DNA of 64,000 nt, taken from positions 1 through 64,000 of the forward strand of contig CBDCUQ010000003.1 of the NCBI GenBank assembly GCA_965222835.1. The letters are read 5' to 3'. Shown here piece by piece: positions 1 to 9,311 of the stretch. Made by a program: the position numbers and the translations under genes. The DNA is from CBDCUQ01 sp965222835 (GTDB taxonomy: Bacteria > Pseudomonadota > Alphaproteobacteria > Rhizobiales > Hyphomicrobiaceae). Position 1 is the first letter of the stretch. Each line of letters opens with the position of its first letter. The notes beneath the pieces are model-generated. The model worked only from the letters and a program-made list of their open reading frames with translations. It ran no database searches and was not told where the DNA came from.

Positions 1-131
1 AATGGGGGTGCTCCCAGTGCCTATGTTCGACCGGAGTTTTGGGCGCCAGAGCCAAAACGCCCGCACCGGAAGATTGGACTTCCAAGGTCACCCTTCAATC
101 GGGTGCGTGCCCGCATTCTCTAGGAGACGCG

Positions 132-1286
132 ATGCCAGGGTCCATTGTCAAAAGAGGACTACTCGCCGGTGTCGCGGCTGCGGTTGCGGGCTTCTTCTTC
201 TTGGCGCCTCCGGGTTGGCGCGACACTCTCGTCAAAAAGATTGGCGGCGAACAAACGTCATCCGCGGCGCCTGCCGCAGCGCGGCCACCGGTGGTCGTGC
301 GTGCCCAACCGGTTCGCACGGACACCTTCGAGGATCGCGTTGAAGCCATCGGGACGCTTCGGGCAAACGAAAGCGTTCTTCTCACGCCCCCCGTGACCGA
401 TATCGTGTCCGCCGTGCACTTCGAGGACGGCGCACGCGTTGAAAAGGACCAGATCCTGGTCGAGATGGTGACACTTGAGGAGCGCGCCTTGCGCACAGAA
501 GCCATCTCTAACGTTGCAGAATCCAAAGCCCAGTTCGAACGCGCCCGGGATCTGGCCTCGCGCAAATTCACATCAGAGAGTCTGCTCGACCAGCGCCGGC
601 GCGAGTATGAAACCGCTCAAGCCCGTCTCAAAGCCATTGAGGCCCGCATGGAGGATCGTGTGATCCGCGCGCCGTTCTCCGGTACGATCGGGCTTCGAAC
701 CGTGAGCGTCGGGGCTCTCCTGGAGCCCAACACGACGATTGCGCGGATTGAAGACGACAGCATTATGAAGCTCGATTTTTCGGTGCCGTCGACGTTTCTG
801 GCGAGCTTGAAGCCAGGCTTGCCCATCACGGCACACGCGCGGGGCTTTGAAGGCGAAACGTTCAAGGGTGATCTTGCGAGCATCGACAATACTGTCGATG
901 AGGTGACGCGAACAATCCGCGTTCGCGCGCTCATTCCCAATGCCGACCGGCGGCTTAAGCCGGGCCTCTTGATGACCATCGACCTCTTTCGCAATCCGCG
1001 CGAAACGCTGGTGTTGCCCGAAGAGGCCCTCGTGCCGGCTGGCGGCACCACGTACGTGTTTGTCGTCGATCGCGCTCAAGAGACGGTGGAGCGGCGGCAG
1101 GTCGTGATGGGGGCGCGGCGCGCCGGCGAGATCGAAATAAAGGATGGGCTTAAGGCGGGTGAATGGGTTGTCACGGAAGGCAGCCTCAAGCTTCGTCCCG
1201 GCGCCAAGGTCAAGCTCAAGGACGAGTCGCCCGCGGAAACACCCGCTGCATCCGACAATCGCGAGAGTTCGAGGGGACGTTCGTGA
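132..1286 (+). CDS. RND efflux periplasmic adaptor (MFP/HlyD family)
   Basis: The 384-residue product is a membrane-fusion protein that bridges an inner-membrane RND pump to an outer-membrane channel. Residues about 5-25 form an N-terminal signal or anchor helix; a biotinyl-lipoyl-like half, an alpha-hairpin (about 110-165, rich in Glu, Ala and Arg) and beta-barrel segments follow, including the family-typical 'RAPFSGTIGLRTVSVG'. I chose the ATG at 132 because AGGAG lies just upstream (about 121-125) and the translation begins directly with the signal segment; an in-frame ATG at 39 adds 31 non-family residues. The stop overlaps the GTG start of the pump gene (GTGA), so the two are translationally coupled. 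No outer-membrane TolC-like gene is nearby. Substrate cannot be read from sequence. Confidence 0.93.
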   Translation: MPGSIVKRGLLAGVAAAVAGFFFLAPPGWRDTLVKKIGGEQTSSAAPAAARPPVVVRAQPVRTDTFEDRVEAIGTLRANESVLLTPPVTDIVSAVHFEDGARVEKDQILVEMVTLEERALRTEAISNVAESKAQFERARDLASRKFTSESLLDQRRREYETAQARLKAIEARMEDRVIRAPFSGTIGLRTVSVGALLEPNTTIARIEDDSIMKLDFSVPSTFLASLKPGLPITAHARGFEGETFKGDLASIDNTVDEVTRTIRVRALIPNADRRLKPGLLMTIDLFRNPRETLVLPEEALVPAGGTTYVFVVDRAQETVERRQVVMGARRAGEIEIKDGLKAGEWVVTEGSLKLRPGAKVKLKDESPAETPAASDNRESSRGRS

Positions 1287-4200
1287 AGCTGTCGGACATA
1301 TCCGTCACGCGTCCCGTTTCGGCAGCAGTTCTTTCTCTTCTGCTCGTTGCCTTCGGACTGATCGCCTATGAGCGGCTGCCGCTTCGCCAATACCCTGACA
1401 TCGATCCCCCTGTGGTCTCGGTCGAAACCGAATATCCCGGCGCATCCGCGACGGTTGTCGAGAACCGTGTGACGCAGCTCATCGAGGAACGCATCGCCGG
1501 CATCGAGGGTATGCGATTTGTCGAATCCGAGAGCGAGAATGGACGCTCACGGATCTCGATCGAGTTTCAGGTGGGACGCGATCCCGATGCGGCCGCCAAT
1601 GACATCCGGGACCGGGTTTCGACGATTCTCGACGACCTTCCCCTGGAGGCTGACCCGCCTGAAATTCAGAAGGTCGACAGCAACGACGACGTCATTATGT
1701 GGCTCAATCTCACGAGCGACCGGATGAGCGTTCCAGAAATTACCGATTACGCCGAACGTTACTTGGTTGACCGCTTTTCGGTGGTCGATGGCGTTGCCCG
1801 CGTTCGCGTCGGCGGCGGTCAGACGTTTGCAATGCGCATTTGGCTTGATCGCAGGTCGCTGGCCGCTCGGCAGCTTACGGTCTCGGACGTGGAACGCGCG
1901 TTGCGCGCCGAAAATGTCGAACTGCCGGCCGGTAGTCTCGAATCGAAGACGCGGCAGCTCACCGTGCGTATGGATCGCAATTTCCGCACGCCGGAAGATT
2001 TTTCGAAACTCGTGCTGCGGCGCACGGACGACTATCTCGTTCGCCTTGGCGACGTGGCGCGCGTGGAAAAAGCCTCCATCGAGGATCGTACGTTCTTCCG
2101 CGGCAACGGCCAGTCGATGGTTGGGCTGGGCATCATCAAGCAGGCGACGGCCAACACGATTGCGGTTGCGCGGTCTGCCAAGGACGTTGCGCGCAAAATC
2201 AATCGCGACCTTCCGGCCGGCATGTCCATTCGCGAAAGCTATGACACATCCGTGTTCATTGAGGCAGCGATCTCGCAAGTCTACGTCACGCTCTTCATTG
2301 CCTGCAGTCTGGTCGTGCTCGTGATCCTGCTCTTCCTCGGCAGCTTCCGCGCCATGATCGTGCCGGCTTTCACCGTCCCGGTTTCGATCATCGCAACCTT
2401 TATCGTGCTTTTTTCCCTCGGCTTTACCGTCAATCTCTTGACGCTCTTAGCGCTCGTTCTCGCTATTGGGCTTGTGGTCGACGACAGCATTGTCGTCTTG
2501 GAGAATATCTATCGACGCATGCAGCATTACGGCGAGACGCCACTCGTCGCGGCATACCGCGGGGCGCGGCAGGTGGCCTTCGCTGTGATTGCCACGACGC
2601 TGGTGCTGATCGCGGTGTTTGCGCCGATTGCTTTTTTGCAGGGCGACATCGGCCGCTTGTTCGGTGAGTTTGCGCTCACCATGTCGGCGGCGGTTGCCTT
2701 TTCATCGCTGGTCGCTCTAAGCCTTTCACCGATGCTGGCCTCGAAGCTTCTGAAGGCCGACCGCAAACGCAGCCTCCTGACCCGGGCAACGGACACCCTC
2801 TTCCAATATCTCGCGGCGGGATACGGCCGTGTACTGAAGCGCGTACTGGCCTGGCCGATCGTTTCCCTCGTTGCGTTGATGGCCGTGCTCGGGACGTCGG
2901 TTTGGATCTATCAGAATACCAAAACCGAATATGCACCGCGTGAGGATAGCGGGGCGTTTTTCATCATTGTGCAAGGTGCGGAGGGTGCCACGTACTCGTA
3001 CATGAAGACGTATATGGACGAGATCGAGCGCCGTCTTATGCCTCTGGTGGAGAGCGGCGAGGTCACCCGCCTTCTGGTGCGCGCGCCCCGTAGCTTCAGC
3101 TCGCAGGTGCAATCCTTTAATGGCGGAATTGTTATTCTGGTTCTTGAGGATTGGGCCAAACGGCGGCCGATTTGGCAAATCATGGGAGAAGTTGGCAAGA
3201 AGCTTTCCGATCTTCCGGGTGTGCGTGCCTTTCCGGTGATCCGGCAGGCCTTTGGCCGGCGCATTCAAAAACCGGTGCAGCTGGTGCTTGGGGGCGCGAC
3301 CTATGAGGAGCTGGCGCGCTGGCGCGACACCCTCAACGACAAGATTGCCGAATCCAATCCCGGCCTGCAGGGCGTTGACTGGGACTACAAAGAAACCAAG
3401 CCGCAGATCGATGTGACGATCGACTACGACCGGGCGGCTGAGCTCGGAACCACGGTTACGGCGATCGGTCGGACGCTTGAAACCATGTTGGGGTCGCGCC
3501 GGGTCACAACGTATATTGAGGATGGCGAGGAGTACGATGTCATACTGGAGGGTGAGCGCGATACGCAGCGTACGCTGACCGACCTCGAAAATCTTTACGT
3601 TCGTTCGTCGACATCAAACGCTCTCGTACCGCTCTCAAATGTTGTGCGACTTGCCGAGCGCGGTGATTCCGCGACGCTCAATCGCTATAACCGCGTCCGC
3701 GCCATCACCTTGCAGGCCAACCTCGCCCCCGACCTGGCGCTTGGCGACGCGCTTAAATATCTGGAAGGCCTGGTGCGAGAGCATCTGCCGGAAACCGCCA
3801 TCATCGATTACAAGGGCCAATCCCGTGACTACAAACAATCCGGCGGCTCGATCGGCTTTGTGTTCCTGCTTGGTATTGTCGTGGTGTTTCTTGTGCTGGC
3901 GGCCCAGTTCGAGAGCTGGGTGCATCCCTTTGTGATTATGCTGACCGTGCCGTTGGCCGTCGCCGGCGGGCTTACGGGACTTTTCCTGACCGATGGTACG
4001 CTCAATATCTATTCGCAGATTGGGCTCATTATGCTGGTCGGGCTGGCTACCAAGAACGGCATTCTGATTGTCGAGTTCGCGAACCAGCTTCGCGACGAAG
4101 GGCGAAGCTTTGATGACGCCATCTATGACGCCGCACTCATTCGTCTGCGTCCGATTCTCATGACGAGTTTCACAACCGCCATGGGTGCTGTGCCATTGAT

Positions 4201-4393
4201 CCTTGCTTTCGGGGCCGGTGCCGAGACGCGCAGCGTGATGGGCATTGTCGTCTTTGCGGGCGTGATCGCGGCAACGATGTTTACGCTTTTCATTGTGCCG
4301 TCTGCCTACAGTCTTCTGGCGCGGCGCACCGGTTCACCCGGTGACGTTGCCCGACAGCTTGAATCGGAAATGCAGCCTGCGGCCGGCGAGTAA
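1283..4393 (+). CDS. RND-family efflux pump, inner-membrane permease (AcrB/HAE-1 type)
   Basis: The 1036-residue product is a proton-driven tripartite efflux permease of the usual length for AcrB/MexB-type pumps. The N-terminal 'VKLSDISVTRPVSAAVLSLL' helix, the large periplasmic loops with 'YPGASATVVENRVTQLIEE', the 'GLVVDDSIVVLENIYR' segment in TM4 (paired Asp residues for proton relay) and the duplicated second half with 'LVGLATKNGILIVEFANQ' are all visible. Start is GTG at 1283, overlapping the stop of the adaptor by four bases; upstream in-frame codons lie inside the adaptor gene in another frame. Together with the adaptor it forms a two-gene operon needing an outer-membrane partner from elsewhere. 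Substrates are unknown. Confidence 0.95.
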   Translation: MKLSDISVTRPVSAAVLSLLLVAFGLIAYERLPLRQYPDIDPPVVSVETEYPGASATVVENRVTQLIEERIAGIEGMRFVESESENGRSRISIEFQVGRDPDAAANDIRDRVSTILDDLPLEADPPEIQKVDSNDDVIMWLNLTSDRMSVPEITDYAERYLVDRFSVVDGVARVRVGGGQTFAMRIWLDRRSLAARQLTVSDVERALRAENVELPAGSLESKTRQLTVRMDRNFRTPEDFSKLVLRRTDDYLVRLGDVARVEKASIEDRTFFRGNGQSMVGLGIIKQATANTIAVARSAKDVARKINRDLPAGMSIRESYDTSVFIEAAISQVYVTLFIACSLVVLVILLFLGSFRAMIVPAFTVPVSIIATFIVLFSLGFTVNLLTLLALVLAIGLVVDDSIVVLENIYRRMQHYGETPLVAAYRGARQVAFAVIATTLVLIAVFAPIAFLQGDIGRLFGEFALTMSAAVAFSSLVALSLSPMLASKLLKADRKRSLLTRATDTLFQYLAAGYGRVLKRVLAWPIVSLVALMAVLGTSVWIYQNTKTEYAPREDSGAFFIIVQGAEGATYSYMKTYMDEIERRLMPLVESGEVTRLLVRAPRSFSSQVQSFNGGIVILVLEDWAKRRPIWQIMGEVGKKLSDLPGVRAFPVIRQAFGRRIQKPVQLVLGGATYEELARWRDTLNDKIAESNPGLQGVDWDYKETKPQIDVTIDYDRAAELGTTVTAIGRTLETMLGSRRVTTYIEDGEEYDVILEGERDTQRTLTDLENLYVRSSTSNALVPLSNVVRLAERGDSATLNRYNRVRAITLQANLAPDLALGDALKYLEGLVREHLPETAIIDYKGQSRDYKQSGGSIGFVFLLGIVVVFLVLAAQFESWVHPFVIMLTVPLAVAGGLTGLFLTDGTLNIYSQIGLIMLVGLATKNGILIVEFANQLRDEGRSFDDAIYDAALIRLRPILMTSFTTAMGAVPLILAFGAGAETRSVMGIVVFAGVIAATMFTLFIVPSAYSLLARRTGSPGDVARQLESEMQPAAGE

Positions 4394-4409
4394 AGAGGTA
4401 GACGCAAGA

Positions 4410-4445
4410 AAAGGAAACGGCCAGCCGACGGATGTCGACTGGCCG
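4410..4445 (-). terminator. Rho-independent terminator of the 4478-4918 gene
   Basis: On the minus strand an 11-bp stem with one mismatch (arms 4418-4428 and 4435-4445, CGGCCAG paired with CTGGCCG) is followed by TTTCCTTTTC. It lies 33 bases beyond the stop of the minus-strand gene and 24 beyond the stop of the convergent RND gene; only the minus direction has a T-rich tail. Confidence 0.6.
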
Positions 4446-4477
4446 CTCCACTGTTAGGGCCCGATTGATTTTGGTGT

Positions 4478-4918
4478 TTAGCAGTTGAAACCGCCGCTGC
4501 GCATGCACTCGCGCATTTTGTCCCTCAGGTCTTCCTTCCAATCGGCGGCGTCTTCGCGGCCTGCCTGGTTGCCGTCGCGCCGGCCAGCCTTGTATCCGCG
4601 CTCATAGCCGACCTTGTAACCAGCCTTGTAGCCCGCAATGTACTGGGCGCTCGTGACATCCCTCGTTCCGTATTTCGACGCGCCACCATTCAACAGCTCG
4701 TCGATGTAAGAGGCCTTGTACGCGTTTTCAAATCCGTCGGTGTAGCCATGCTGGCGGCCGACTTTGAGACCGGCAGCGTAGCCTTGCGAATAGGCGCCCG
4801 CCTTGGCCGGTGTCGTGGCGATGCCAAGGGAGCCGGCCATGACCATCAGGGCGACGATCGGAGCCAAGAGGAGCGAGCGGAAGTTGCGGTTGGATTGTGC
4901 GGTGGTGGTCATCGGCAT
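4478..4918 (-). CDS. exported Gly/Tyr-periodic small protein
   Basis: The predicted product of 146 residues carries a signal peptide (hydrophobic stretch LLLAPIVALMVMAGS, cleavage probably after AKA) and a mature part built on a four-residue Gly periodicity, with blocks such as YSQGYAAGLKVGRQHGYTDG and YKAGYKVGYERGYKAGRRDG. The C-terminus has two Cys that could pair (MRECMRSGGFNC). Such GxxxG/YxxG arrays occur in surface or envelope proteins, but I do not recognise a named family. The start at 4918 has GGAG nine bases upstream; another ATG at 4912 and an upstream one at 4933 are possible. A terminator follows the gene. Function unknown. Confidence 0.75.
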   Translation of the reverse strand: MPMTTTAQSNRNFRSLLLAPIVALMVMAGSLGIATTPAKAGAYSQGYAAGLKVGRQHGYTDGFENAYKASYIDELLNGGASKYGTRDVTSAQYIAGYKAGYKVGYERGYKAGRRDGNQAGREDAADWKEDLRDKMRECMRSGGFNC

Positions 4919-5310
4919 GATCTGTGTCTCCATCGACTGGTTTGTTTGTGTGTTGCCCTCACACCGCCACAATGTTGGATCGCGACTGAATTCGTATTGA
5001 ACGCTGTGTTTATGTGCCGTTCATCTCCGCCGGGGGGACGATCTTGAACGTCTTCGGCCCTTATCTTTGGAAGCCGAACTCGCTGTTATCTCTATGAAAA
5101 CTAGGATGCGCCGGAGCTGTAACGGGCCAATACTCCTTTAGAAAATAGCTACGCAGGCTTGCTGCGATGTGTTGGCCGGAATTTCGTACGTATGCGGAGG
5201 ACTTAGTGTTCTTCTACGTAGTCGTCCCTATCCAATCCCCGTTGCTTCTGCCGCACGATGGCAACCGCCTTCCCATCGTTCCGGTCAGCGCCTGCGAGTG
5301 AACCCCACCC
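4919..5310. other. intergenic region between divergent genes
   Basis: About 390 bases separate the minus-strand exported protein from the plus-strand ABC importer, so promoters for both must lie here. I see no ORF with coding character, no tRNA and no strong terminator. A possible but weak extracytoplasmic-sigma-like arrangement on the minus strand near 5000-5030 was not good enough to call. Confidence 0.4.
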
Positions 5311-6099
5311 ATGACAGATGATGCGGCCATCGCCCTTCACGGCGTCAGCAAGCGGTTCGCAGCGGACAAGCCTGTTCTCGACGGGGTTGAGCTGGTCATC
5401 CCCAAACGCACGTTCATGGTCATTGTGGGGGCATCCGGCTGCGGTAAGAGCACGCTCCTGCGCCTGATCAACCGGTTATCGGACCCAACCGCAGGGCAGG
5501 TCACTGCCGCGGGCATTCCTGTCGAGACTGTCGACCCGATTGCGCTGCGCCGGCGTATCGGCTTGGTGTTTCAGGAGGTCGGGCTCTTTCCGCACATGAC
5601 GGTCGAAGAGAACATCGGCATCACGCCGCGGTTACTCGGCTGGGAGCCGGACGCGATCGACCGGCGGGTCGTTGAGCTGCTTGAGCTTGTGCGTCTTCCT
5701 CTCGATTTTAAGCCGCGCCTGCCGCACCAGCTGTCCGGAGGGCAGCGCCAGCGCATTGGTGTTGCGCGCGCGCTGGCGGCAAAGCCCGAGATCATGCTCA
5801 TGGATGAACCGTTTGCCGCCCTCGATCCGCTCACGCGCGACGGGCTTGGACAGGACTACCGGCGCCTTCATGACACGCTCCAGCTCACCACATTGATGAT
5901 CACGCACGATATGCTGGAAGCATTGACGCTGGCCGACCGGATTGCCGTCCTTGCCGGCGGGAATATTATCGCCGATGGGAGCCCGCAGGAGATTGCCAAT
6001 CACACGCATCCACATGTGCGCGAGCTGATGCAGGCCCCGCGCCGGCAAGCCGAACGGGCTGCGTCCTTGTTCGTCACGACGGAGGCGCAGCGTGACTGA
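5311..6099 (+). CDS. ABC importer ATPase, quaternary-amine (OpuCA/OsmV) type
   Basis: The 262-residue product is the nucleotide-binding subunit of an osmoprotectant-type importer. Walker A (GASGCGKST, residues 40-48), Q-loop (VFQEVGLFPHMT), signature (LSGGQRQRIG, about 140) and Walker B (IMLMDEPFAALDP, about 160) are all intact, and the His switch is in 'MITHDMLEAL'. The CBS-domain tail of ProV/OpuAA-type ATPases is absent, as in shorter OsmV/ChoV-like subunits. The stop overlaps the next gene's GTG start by eight bases, which fixes the two as one transporter. Substrate class (betaine, choline, ergothioneine or similar) follows from family membership and the fused partner. Confidence 0.93.
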   Translation: MTDDAAIALHGVSKRFAADKPVLDGVELVIPKRTFMVIVGASGCGKSTLLRLINRLSDPTAGQVTAAGIPVETVDPIALRRRIGLVFQEVGLFPHMTVEENIGITPRLLGWEPDAIDRRVVELLELVRLPLDFKPRLPHQLSGGQRQRIGVARALAAKPEIMLMDEPFAALDPLTRDGLGQDYRRLHDTLQLTTLMITHDMLEALTLADRIAVLAGGNIIADGSPQEIANHTHPHVRELMQAPRRQAERAASLFVTTEAQRD

Positions 6100-7639
6100 T
6101 CCACATATCACCGAGGCGTTGTCCCGGCTCCCCGTTTATCTCGGCAGTCACGTGCTGATTAGCATGACGGCGCTGGCGCTCGGTCTTGCTATCAGCCTTC
6201 CGCTCGCCATCCTTTCGTTACGTCGCCCGTTTTTGCGCAGCGCGCTTTTGTCGGCAACGAGTATCATTCAGACGATCCCAGGGCTTGCGCTCTTGGCCCT
6301 CTTCTATCCGCTGCTCTTGGGTTTGGCCGCGCTTTCGGAACGTTTTCTCGGCGTTGGTTTTTCGGCCCTCGGCTTTTTACCCGCGGTCCTGGCACTGACG
6401 CTCTACTCCATGTTGCCGGTTGTCCGGAACACGATCACCGGACTGATGACCGTGCCTGCGCCGGTGAAAGAAGCCGCCATGGGGGTGGGCATGACGGACC
6501 GGCAAACGATGCGGCTTGTGGAGCTGCCGCTTGCCTTACCCGTCATCATGGCGGGCGTGCGCACGGCTTCCGTTTGGGTTATCGGAACGGCGACGCTGTC
6601 GACACCCATCGGGCAGACTTCGCTCGGCAATTACATTTTTACCGGTTTACAGACACAGAACTGGGTGTTCGTTCTGTTTGGGTGCGCGGCCGCCGCGGTG
6701 CTGGCGCTGTTGGTGGACCGCCTACTTGGTCTTGTTGAATACGGCATCGCGAACCGGCGAAACGGTCTTGTTTGGACCGGTGCTGCGGCGCTTGCCGTTC
6801 TCGTTCTTGGCTCAATCCTGCCGGCGAGTCTTAGCGCCCGTGACGGCCATGTTATTGGAGGTAAGACGTTCGCCGAGCAATACGTGCTGGCCCGGCTCAT
6901 CCACAAACGGCTCGATGAAACGGGTCAATCTGCGTCGTTGCGCACTGGTCTTGGATCGGCCGTGATTTTTAATGCTCTGAAAGCCGGCGAAATCGACGTC
7001 TACGTGGATTATTCCGGTACGATCTGGGCCAATCAGATGGGGCGGTCCGACTCGAAACCGCGCGAAACGGTGCTGGCAGAGATCGGCGCGTGGCTCAAAG
7101 CCACGCATGACGTCACGCTGGTCGGCGCACTTGGCTTTGAGAACGCATACGCCTTGGCCATGAAGCGGAGCATGGCCGACGCGCGCAGCATCAAGAGCCT
7201 TTCTGATCTTTCGGCGCACGCGGCCAGTCTTTCGATTGCCGGAGACTATGAATTCTTCGGCCGCCCGGAATGGACAGCCCTTCGCGATTCCTACGGATTG
7301 CGCTTCAAATCTCAGAGACAAATGCAGGCGGAGTTTATGTACGACGCGGCCTACTCCGGCGAGGTCGACGTCATATCAGCCTTTTCGAGCGATGGTCGTA
7401 TTGCGAAGCTTGATCTCGTCACGCTGGATGATCCGCGCCAAGCCATCCCGCCCTATGATGCGGTCATCCTCGTCTCGCCGCAACGTGGGACGGATGAGAA
7501 GTTTCTCGAAACGCTGCGCGCGCTCGTTGACAAGATCAGCATTGAGAACATGCGCGCGGCTAATCTTAAAGTCAGTGAGGGTGAGACACCTGAGCGAGCG
7601 GCGCTCTGGCTTGATGATAAGATTTCAGACGACGACTAA
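6092..7639 (+). CDS. fused permease and substrate-binding protein of a quaternary-amine ABC importer
   Basis: This 515-residue protein joins two subunits that are often separate. Residues about 15-220 are an OpuCB/OsmW-type permease with several membrane segments and the coupling loop 'VKEAAMGVGMTDRQTM'. Residues about 250-510 are an OpuAC-type periplasmic ligand-binding domain (VIGGKTFAEQYVLARLI, LGSAVIFNALKAGEIDVYVD, DYSGT). The fusion resembles OpuC/YehZ-type fusions and EgtU of the ergothioneine importer EgtUV. The start is GTG at 6092, overlapping the ATPase gene, so both are co-translated. No MarR or GbsR regulator is adjacent. The substrate could be betaine, choline, carnitine or ergothioneine; sequence alone does not decide. 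Confidence 0.9.
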   Translation: MTDPHITEALSRLPVYLGSHVLISMTALALGLAISLPLAILSLRRPFLRSALLSATSIIQTIPGLALLALFYPLLLGLAALSERFLGVGFSALGFLPAVLALTLYSMLPVVRNTITGLMTVPAPVKEAAMGVGMTDRQTMRLVELPLALPVIMAGVRTASVWVIGTATLSTPIGQTSLGNYIFTGLQTQNWVFVLFGCAAAAVLALLVDRLLGLVEYGIANRRNGLVWTGAAALAVLVLGSILPASLSARDGHVIGGKTFAEQYVLARLIHKRLDETGQSASLRTGLGSAVIFNALKAGEIDVYVDYSGTIWANQMGRSDSKPRETVLAEIGAWLKATHDVTLVGALGFENAYALAMKRSMADARSIKSLSDLSAHAASLSIAGDYEFFGRPEWTALRDSYGLRFKSQRQMQAEFMYDAAYSGEVDVISAFSSDGRIAKLDLVTLDDPRQAIPPYDAVILVSPQRGTDEKFLETLRALVDKISIENMRAANLKVSEGETPERAALWLDDKISDDD

Positions 7640-7651
7640 ACGCAGCTTGCG

Positions 7652-8065
7652 TCACTTCTTGCGTTCGAGCTCCGTGCACCCCGCAGTCGCCTCTTCCCAA
7701 GATTCCACGTAACAGGCGCTGATCTTGTTTGGTCCGTGTATGACGCCGTGGTTGTAGCCTTTGCTGTCGGAGGCAACCCAGGTGAACGTGCGATTGTCAG
7801 GATAGATCACACCGAAGAAATGCTTCGTCCCGTCCGAGTAGGTGAAGTGGCCGCGGAAACGCCGGTCCGTTTGCTCGGTGATCTGAATGGTCTTGGTCCA
7901 GGTTCTCATGCCCTTCTTGTCAGAGATGGTGCGGTTTTCCCCGCTCCACGTGCCCTTGAGGTTTGGAATGGCATCCCCCGCGGCGGCGGTCGCGGCCAAA
8001 CCAGCAGTCAGCGTGGCAAGAGCCGTGAACGGCCAGAGAAGCCGGTATGACCAAGTGCCTTGCAT
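7652..8065 (-). CDS. small exported beta-rich protein
   Basis: The 137-residue product has a signal peptide (LLWPFTALATLTAGLAATAAAG) and a compact beta-rich body beginning 'LKGTWSGENRTISDKKG', a lipocalin-like opening, with two Cys near the end (ISACYVESWEEATAGC) that could form a disulfide. The start at 8065 is preferred to 8152 because GGGGAG lies eight bases upstream and the signal peptide then begins properly. It converges on the ABC importer with only 12 bases between stops. It shares the 'GxWxGE' opening with the exported protein at 19198-19722. No named family is recognised. Confidence 0.75.
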   Translation of the reverse strand: MQGTWSYRLLWPFTALATLTAGLAATAAAGDAIPNLKGTWSGENRTISDKKGMRTWTKTIQITEQTDRRFRGHFTYSDGTKHFFGVIYPDNRTFTWVASDSKGYNHGVIHGPNKISACYVESWEEATAGCTELERKK

Positions 8066-8199
8066 CGTTTTGCTCCCCAAAATTTCGTTGGCGGCGCGAG
8101 TAACACATGGGCCTCCACGGCCGCGGCGCCAATACCCATTGATCCCCTGCACTCTACAGTGTAGCCCCTCGCCAGCACAATTCGAGGATCAATCCCACC

Positions 8200-9297
8200 A
8201 TGGGCTTCAAGATGGGTATCGTGGGGCTGCCGAATGTCGGCAAGTCCACGCTTTTTAACGCGTTGACGCAGACCGCAGCGGCTGAGGCTGCCAACTATCC
8301 GTTCTGCACAATCGAGCCGAACGTGGGTGAAGTTGGTGTTCCCGATGAGCGGCTCGATAAGCTCTCTGCCATCGCCAAATCCGCAGAAACGATCCCGACC
8401 CGCCTGACGTTCGTGGATATCGCAGGCCTTGTCCGCGGCGCCTCGAAAGGGGAAGGGCTCGGCAATCAGTTCCTCGGGCACATCCGGGAGGTGGATGCGG
8501 TTGCCTATGTCTTGCGTTGTTTCGAGGACGGGGACGTGACCCATGTCGAAAACCGCATCGATCCTGTCGCCGATGCCGACACGGTGGAAACGGAACTGAT
8601 GCTCGCAGATCTCGAGAGCTGCGAAAAGCGTGCTGCCAATATCGAAAAGAAGGCGAAGACTGGCGACAAAGAGGCGAAGGCGCAGATTGCGATTCTTGAA
8701 AAGGCCTTAGCGCTTCTGCGCGATGGCAAGCCAGCGCGGTTGGCCGAGATGACGGAGGAAGAAAGGCCGGCGTTTGATGCCTTGCAACTCCTGACGGCCA
8801 AACCTGTTCTTTATGTATGCAACGTCGATGAAGCCTCGGCTGCGACGGGCAATGCCTATTCCAAGGCGGTCGAAGCGCGCGCGAAGACGGAAGGCGCCGG
8901 TGTCGTCACCATTTCCGCAAAAATCGAATCTGAGTTTGCAAGCCTACCGCCCGACGATCGCGGGGCCTTCCTGGCCGACATGGGCCTCGCCGAACCCGGT
9001 CTGAACCGGCTCATCCGCGCGGGCTACGCCCTGCTCAATCTCGTCACCTTCTTCACGGTCGGACCGAAGGAGGCTCGGGCCTGGACTGTCACGCGCGGCA
9101 CCAAAGCACCGCAAGCCGCCGGTGTTATTCACACGGACTTCGAAAAAGGCTTTATCCGCGCCGAGACGATCGCTTATGACGACTACGTCGGCCTTGATGG
9201 TGAGGCTGGCGCCAAGGATGCGGGCAAAATGCGGCTTGAGGGCAAGGACTATGTCGTCAAGGACGGCGATGTCATGCACTTCCGGTTCGCCACCTGA
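8200..9297 (+). CDS. ychF: redox-regulated ATPase/GTPase YchF
   Basis: The 365-residue product is the universally conserved Obg-family protein YchF (OLA1 in eukaryotes), a ribosome-associated P-loop NTPase that prefers ATP. The P-loop 'GLPNVGKSTLFNALT' (about residues 9-23), switch I/II with 'FVDIAGLVRGASKGEGLG', the coiled-coil insert (about 130-200), the non-canonical G4 motif 'NVDE' that explains ATP preference, and the C-terminal TGS domain (about 280-365, ending DVMHFRF) are all present. Length matches the family. GAGGAT lies upstream of the ATG. It is followed after 14 bases by a DUF3297 gene, probably on the same transcript. Confidence 0.97.
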   Translation: MGFKMGIVGLPNVGKSTLFNALTQTAAAEAANYPFCTIEPNVGEVGVPDERLDKLSAIAKSAETIPTRLTFVDIAGLVRGASKGEGLGNQFLGHIREVDAVAYVLRCFEDGDVTHVENRIDPVADADTVETELMLADLESCEKRAANIEKKAKTGDKEAKAQIAILEKALALLRDGKPARLAEMTEEERPAFDALQLLTAKPVLYVCNVDEASAATGNAYSKAVEARAKTEGAGVVTISAKIESEFASLPPDDRGAFLADMGLAEPGLNRLIRAGYALLNLVTFFTVGPKEARAWTVTRGTKAPQAAGVIHTDFEKGFIRAETIAYDDYVGLDGEAGAKDAGKMRLEGKDYVVKDGDVMHFRFAT

Positions 9298-9311
9298 GGG
9301 GAGCAGACGGC

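Noticed and set aside
4990..5035. EcfG-type promoter (GGAAC...CGTT) on the minus strand
   Set aside because: Only TGAAC is present and the spacing is too short; not convincing.
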